DNA from: an uncultured Campylobacterota bacterium
GTDB lineage: Bacteria; Campylobacterota; Campylobacteria; Campylobacterales; Arcobacteraceae
Direction: 5' to 3'
Length of the DNA stretch: 8,102 nt
Assembly: GCA_903821805.1 (NCBI GenBank)
Contig: CAIJNA010000129.1
Span: 1-8,102 of the forward strand
The translations under genes were made by a program, and so were the position numbers. Under the pieces are notes generated by a model, which was not told the DNA's origin, searched no databases, and saw nothing but the letters and a program-made list of their open reading frames with translations. Positions 5,112 to 8,102 of this stretch are shown here, in pieces. Every line of letters begins with the position of its first letter. Position 1 is the stretch's first letter.

Positions 5112-5534
5112 ATGAAATTTACTAAATCAGTAAACCAAGCCGAAGTCCAAAAAAAATGGGTTGTAATAGATGCTCAAGATAAAATCTTTGGTAGAGTTGT
5201 TACAGAAGTTGCATCAATCTTAAGAGGGAAAAATAAACCTTTCTTTACGCCAAATGTTGATTGTGGTGATTATGTTATTGTTATTAATGCAGGTGGAGTT
5301 AAATTTACAGGTACTAAATTAGCAACTAAAAATTACTTTACTCACTCTGGATATTTTGGTAGTACAAAAACTCACAAAATGTCAGATATGCTTACAAATA
5401 ATCCTGAAAAATTATTTAAACTATCTACAAGAGGGATGCTTCCTAAAACAAAATTAGGTGCAAAAATGCTTAAAAATTTAAAAGTGTATGAAGGTTCTGA
5501 ACATCCTCATACTGCACAAGTTAAGGGAGAATAA
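5112..5534 (+). CDS. rplM: 50S ribosomal protein L13 (uL13)
   Basis: Primary binding protein of 23S rRNA and early assembly protein of the large subunit. 140 residues from the ATG at 5112, the family's usual length. What is seen: KKWVVIDAQDKIFGRVVTEV (14-33, the conserved W-V-I-D-A-x-x-x-x-G-R-x segment); DYVIVINA (53-60); TGTKLATKNYFTHSG (66-80); the signature STRGMLPK (105-112); and VYEGSEHPHTAQ (125-136). The start is fixed by AGGAG (5101-5105). An upstream in-frame TTG at 5079 would add 11 Lys/Gln/Asn-rich residues not expected in L13 and is rejected. rpsI begins 2 nt after the stop, so L13 and S9 are made from one message as in most bacteria. Confidence 0.98.
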   Translation: MKFTKSVNQAEVQKKWVVIDAQDKIFGRVVTEVASILRGKNKPFFTPNVDCGDYVIVINAGGVKFTGTKLATKNYFTHSGYFGSTKTHKMSDMLTNNPEKLFKLSTRGMLPKTKLGAKMLKNLKVYEGSEHPHTAQVKGE

Positions 5535-5536
5535 TA

Positions 5537-5926
5537 ATGGCAAAAGTATACGCAACTGGTAGAAGAAAAACAGCTATTGCAAAAGTTTGGCTAGAAGTTG
5601 GAAAAGGTGAAATTTCTGTAAACGGAAAAACTTTAAATGAGTGGCTTGGTGGTCATGAAGCACTTAAAATGAGAGTTAAACAACCTTTAACAGTTTCAAA
5701 ACAATTAGAATCTGTAAATATCGTAGCTCAAACATTAGGTGGTGGTTATTCTGCTCAAGCTGATGCTTTAAGACACGGAATTTCAAGAGCTTTAGTTAAA
5801 TATGATGAAAACTTTAAAGCTATTTTAAAACCATTTGGTCTTCTTACTAGAGATTCAAGATCTGTAGAAAGAAAGAAACCAGGAAAGAAAAAAGCAAGAA
5901 AAAGTACACAATTCTCAAAAAGATAA
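5537..5926 (+). CDS. rpsI: 30S ribosomal protein S9 (uS9)
   Basis: Small-subunit head protein whose C-terminal tail reaches the decoding-site P tRNA. 129 residues, the normal length. What is seen: start AKVYATGRRKTAIAKVWL (2-19); the conserved QADALRHGISRALVKYD segment (about 73-89); LLTRDSRSVERKKPGKKKAR (from about residue 101); and the final basic Q-F-S-K-R, where the last Lys-Arg is the invariant P-site contact. AAGGGAGA (5523-5530), inside the end of rplM, is its Shine-Dalgarno. The intrinsic terminator begins 25 nt after the stop. Confidence 0.98.
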   Translation: MAKVYATGRRKTAIAKVWLEVGKGEISVNGKTLNEWLGGHEALKMRVKQPLTVSKQLESVNIVAQTLGGGYSAQADALRHGISRALVKYDENFKAILKPFGLLTRDSRSVERKKPGKKKARKSTQFSKR

Positions 5927-5950
5927 TCTTTTTGTACAATTTATTACTTC

Positions 5951-5990
5951 AAATGGCGGGAAGATTTTTATCTTCTTGCCATTTTTTTTT
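5951..5990 (+). terminator. intrinsic terminator of rplM-rpsI, overlapping next gene
   Basis: Left arm from A5951 to T5965 pairs with A5970 to T5984. The core TGGCGGGAAGAT / ATCTTCTTGCCA holds two G-T wobbles (G5958, G5959). The loop is TTTT (5966-5969), and the 3' arm runs into a T9 tract (5982-5990). This is the strongest terminator in the window. The 5' arm contains the only plausible ATG of the following solute-binding protein gene (5953-5955). Confidence 0.92.
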
Positions 5991-7491
5991 AGTTTTCTTT
6001 TTTATCTTTATAATAAATTTAAACCTTTATTCATCAACACTCAATCTTTCTTTATCATCAAATCCAAGCAGATTAAATCCAATATTGGCTACAGATAGTG
6101 CAAGTAGTACAATAAGTGAACATATTTTCAGCAGCTTATTTAAATATGATAAGAATGGAAATATAATTTGTGATTTAGCTAAAAGCTATGAGTTTATAAC
6201 ACCTACAAGATTAAAAATAAAATTAAACAATAATGTATATTGGCATGATGGCATTAGATTCACTAGTGATGACATTTTGTTTACATTTCAAACAATAAAC
6301 AATCCAAAAATATTTACGCCACTTACAACAAGTTTTGAAAAAGTACAAGATGTTCGCAAAATTAATGACTTTGAAATTGAAGTCTTATATAGGGAACCGT
6401 ATTTTCAAGCATTAAATATTTGGATGGTTGGAATTTTACCAAACCATATTTTAAAACATGAATCAGATTTAATGACTTCAAAGTTTAATAAAAATCCAAT
6501 CGGTACAGGTCCTTATGTGCTTAAAAAATTTGAGATATCACAAGATATAATTTTGAATTCAAATAAAAAGTATTATGGTGATGTCCCTAAGATAGAAACA
6601 ATTAGATATAAATTTGTTCCAGATGAAACAACAGCATTTAATATGCTTATGTCAAAAAAACTAGATATTAATGGGTTAACTCCTTTGCAAATTGATAGGC
6701 AACTAGGAAAGGATTTTAGTAAGCATTTTACAGTTTTTGAGAGCTCTAGTTTTTCGTTTACATATTTGGGATTTAATTTGAAAAACAAGAAGTGGCAAAA
6801 CAAAAAACTAAGAGAGGCAATAAATATAGCAATTGACAAACAAGAAATTGTTGATATATTATTTTTTTCACATGGTCAAGTTTGCAATGGACCATTTTTG
6901 CCAAAAACATTTGCTTTTAATGAATCAGTAAAGAAAACAAAACAAAACATTATAAGGTCGAAACAACTTTTAGCGCAGCTGGGTTATAGTAAAAAAAATC
7001 GTTTCACTTTCACAGTTTATACAAATTCAAATAACTCTACACGATTAAACGCCGCACTTATTATCCAGCATCAATTAAAAAAAGTTAATATAGACATGAA
7101 AATTAAAGTTTTAGAGTGGCAAGCTTTTTTAAATACAGTTGTTTTGCCTAAAAAGTTTGATGCAGTACTGCTTGGATGGGGGATGTCTCTGATGCCAGAT
7201 GCTAGACCGATTTGGCACACTAAAAGTGACACTAAAGGTGGATTTAATTTGGTTGGATATTCCAATCATATAGTGGACAAAAATATTGAATTATCGGAGA
7301 AAACAACAGATATGAAGATTTTATCAAAACTTTATAAAGAGATTTTTTATGAGATTTCAAATGATTTACCATATATATTTTTGTATATACCAAACAGCAT
7401 TACCGCTGTTTCAAAAGATGTAAAAAATGTTTCCAACTCACTAATTGGTATATCACACAATCAAGAGAGCTGGATAATAAAAGATAGATAA
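5953..7491 (+). CDS. ABC transporter periplasmic substrate-binding protein, family 5 (SBP_bac_5)
   Basis: Extracytoplasmic solute receptor of the DppA/OppA/NikA family, delivering peptides, nickel or related solutes to an ABC importer. 512 residues from ATG 5953, the usual length. What is seen: short basic n-region MAGR; very hydrophobic h-region (about 11-22, mostly Phe/Ile/Leu); likely cleavage near L-Y-S-S (25-28); then mature family motifs LNPILATDSAS (41-51), SSLFKYDKNGN (60-70), YWHDGIRFTSDDILFTFQ (96-113), IGTGPYVLKKF (183-193), KKYYGDVPKIE (205-215), and later LREAINIAIDKQEIV. The L-S-S-C at 6-9 precedes the hydrophobic stretch, so it is not a usable lipobox. No Shine-Dalgarno lies before the ATG, which is inside the rpsI terminator stem. 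An in-frame TTG at 5932 is the only upstream alternative. No permease or ATPase genes lie nearby; substrate unknown. Confidence 0.88.
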   Translation: MAGRFLSSCHFFLVFFFIFIINLNLYSSTLNLSLSSNPSRLNPILATDSASSTISEHIFSSLFKYDKNGNIICDLAKSYEFITPTRLKIKLNNNVYWHDGIRFTSDDILFTFQTINNPKIFTPLTTSFEKVQDVRKINDFEIEVLYREPYFQALNIWMVGILPNHILKHESDLMTSKFNKNPIGTGPYVLKKFEISQDIILNSNKKYYGDVPKIETIRYKFVPDETTAFNMLMSKKLDINGLTPLQIDRQLGKDFSKHFTVFESSSFSFTYLGFNLKNKKWQNKKLREAINIAIDKQEIVDILFFSHGQVCNGPFLPKTFAFNESVKKTKQNIIRSKQLLAQLGYSKKNRFTFTVYTNSNNSTRLNAALIIQHQLKKVNIDMKIKVLEWQAFLNTVVLPKKFDAVLLGWGMSLMPDARPIWHTKSDTKGGFNLVGYSNHIVDKNIELSEKTTDMKILSKLYKEIFYEISNDLPYIFLYIPNSITAVSKDVKNVSNSLIGISHNQESWIIKDR

Positions 7492-7513
7492 AATCAATTT
7501 TTTTTGATTTTAT
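7488..7513. terminator. AT-only-rich hairpin after the solute-binding protein gene
   Basis: ATAAAATCAA (7488-7497) and TTGATTTTAT (7504-7513) form a perfect 10-bp stem with a T6 loop, starting at the gene's TAA stop (7489-7491). The stem has one C-G pair per arm and no T-tract beyond its own 3' arm, so termination would be inefficient. Its symmetry means it could act in both directions between the convergent genes. Confidence 0.5.
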
Positions 7514-7534
7514 ACTAGAGTGAGTATTTTATTC

Positions 7535-7558
7535 GAGCAAGTATTATAAGTCTTGCTC
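7535..7558. terminator. hairpin over the purL stop codon
   Basis: GAGCAAG (7535-7541) and CTTGCTC (7552-7558) form a perfect 7-bp stem with a 10-nt loop that contains the purL TAA (7544-7546, minus strand). No T-tract follows on either strand, so it may be a 3'-end structure of purL mRNA or a factor-aided terminator rather than an intrinsic one. Confidence 0.4.
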
Positions 7559-8102
7559 AATAATTTCTTGGAATCTTCCAAAATAGATTTTTACAGCTTC
7601 TGCTAAATCTTTTTTGATTCCATTTATAGATATCTCATCCCCACCAACTTTTCCTATTTTTGTGCATTCAACATTGTTTTGTCCAACAAATGTTTCAAAT
7701 GCTGGCTCATCATCATAAGATACCTCGACAATAGCTCTGCTTAAACTTTCGCTGAATATGTTTTTTACATCTTGAAGTGGAATAGTTATTGTTAATCCTT
7801 TGTTTCCTACTGCTGCCATTTTAGCAGCACTTATTGCAATTCCTCCAACATTTACATCTTTTGCTGATTGTAAAAGTCCTTTTTTATTAGCTTCAATTAT
7901 GAAATCCCAAAGTGCTAATTCTTTTGCAAAGTCAACCTCAGGATGAGTTCCGGCAACTTTGCCATATATTTTTTTCATATATAAACTTCCACCAAATTCA
8001 GGTTTTGTTTCTCCTAAAATATATAAAGTACTTCCATTTTTTTGAACACAAGACGGTAAAACTTTATTCATGTCATCATTTAGACCAACAGTAGCAATTG
8101 CA
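7544..8102 (-). CDS. purL: Phosphoribosylformylglycinamidine synthase subunit PurL, 5' end outside window
   Basis: Catalyses the ATP-dependent amidation of FGAR to FGAM in purine synthesis, with PurQ and PurS. Only the last 185 residues are visible; the reading frame is open to the right edge, and the Met encoded at 8069-8071 is internal, not a start. What is seen: I-A-T-V-G-L at the edge, matching the P-x-x-x-V-G-L start of the second AIR-synthase-like half; YILGETKPEFGGSLYMK (the L-G-x-T-x-x-E-x-G-G-S-x-Y motif); DVNVGGIAISAAKMA where most PurL have H-D-x-S-D-G-G-L; and a C-terminal region ending near I-G-K-V-G-G-D. It converges on the solute-binding protein gene with 52 nt between stops. 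The family call is firm; whether it is a small-type PurL cannot be judged from the fragment, though that is expected in this phylum. Confidence 0.93.
   Translation of the reverse strand, partial: AIATVGLNDDMNKVLPSCVQKNGSTLYILGETKPEFGGSLYMKKIYGKVAGTHPEVDFAKELALWDFIIEANKKGLLQSAKDVNVGGIAISAAKMAAVGNKGLTITIPLQDVKNIFSESLSRAIVEVSYDDEPAFETFVGQNNVECTKIGKVGGDEISINGIKKDLAEAVKIYFGRFQEIIEQDL

Noticed and set aside
5932..5952. TTG 5932 as start of the solute-binding protein
   Set aside because: It lies just after the rpsI stop with no Shine-Dalgarno and adds seven residues that do not improve the signal peptide. ATG 5953 is better, though neither is well supported.
5968..5979. Lipobox-like L-S-S-C in the binding protein
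   Set aside because: The Cys is at residue 9, before the hydrophobic core, so it cannot be a signal peptidase II site.
6573..6839. 88-codon minus-strand open frame inside the solute-binding protein gene
   Set aside because: The hydrophobic, low-information translation is a shadow of the well-supported plus-strand gene.
7071..7265. 64-codon minus-strand open frame inside the solute-binding protein gene
   Set aside because: Same reason: it overlaps conserved SBP_bac_5 coding sequence and has no start signals.
8069..8071. ATG 8069-8071 (minus) as the start of a short separate gene
   Set aside because: The frame stays open to the window edge and the upstream residues I-A-T-V-G-L match PurL, so this Met is internal.
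7912..8094. 60-codon plus-strand open frame over purL
   Set aside because: It is antisense to conserved PurL sequence and has Phe/His/Gln-rich composition typical of a shadow frame.

Overview
The window is AT-rich and looks like chromosomal housekeeping DNA from a Campylobacterota (Epsilonproteobacteria) organism. The basis is the secG-frr-pyrE gene order, the sequence character of SecG, ribosomal proteins L13/S9 and PurL, and promoters that show only a clear -10 box (GATAAAAT occurs three times). A free-living member with biotin synthesis, such as a Sulfurimonas/Arcobacter-like group, is plausible, but the genus cannot be fixed from this sequence alone. I see no rRNA, tRNA, CRISPR array, transposase or att site, and no gene-free stretch longer than 300 bases.

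Layout: (1) Positions 1-536, minus strand: 5' part of a BioC-like SAM methyltransferase that runs off the left edge, divergent from (2) secG-frr-pyrE (607-2209, plus), which links protein export, ribosome recycling and pyrimidine synthesis and ends in a strong intrinsic terminator. (3) A pirin-family cupin (2224-2925, minus), convergent with pyrE. Its upstream region holds two inverted repeats that look like operators. (4) A membrane-protein operon (3096-4936, plus): an RDD-family protein, an abutting MFS transporter of the HcaT/LacY-like group, and a 66-residue single-span protein I do not recognise. (5) rplM-rpsI (5112-5926, plus), encoding L13 and S9, ending in a strong terminator. (6) An extracytoplasmic family-5 solute-binding protein (5953-7491, plus) with no permease genes beside it. 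(7) The 3' part of purL (7544-8102, minus), convergent with (6), running off the right edge.

The most unusual structural point is the junction of (5) and (6). The only good start codon of the solute-binding protein lies inside the stem of the rpsI terminator, and the terminator's T9 tract is translated as part of the signal peptide. Other points worth a look are the paired dyads upstream of the pirin gene, the unrecognised 66-residue protein, a hairpin wrapped around the secG stop codon, a probable leaderless bioC transcript, and an altered conserved motif in PurL. I found no evidence of a defence system, mobile element or other clearly novel multi-gene system.
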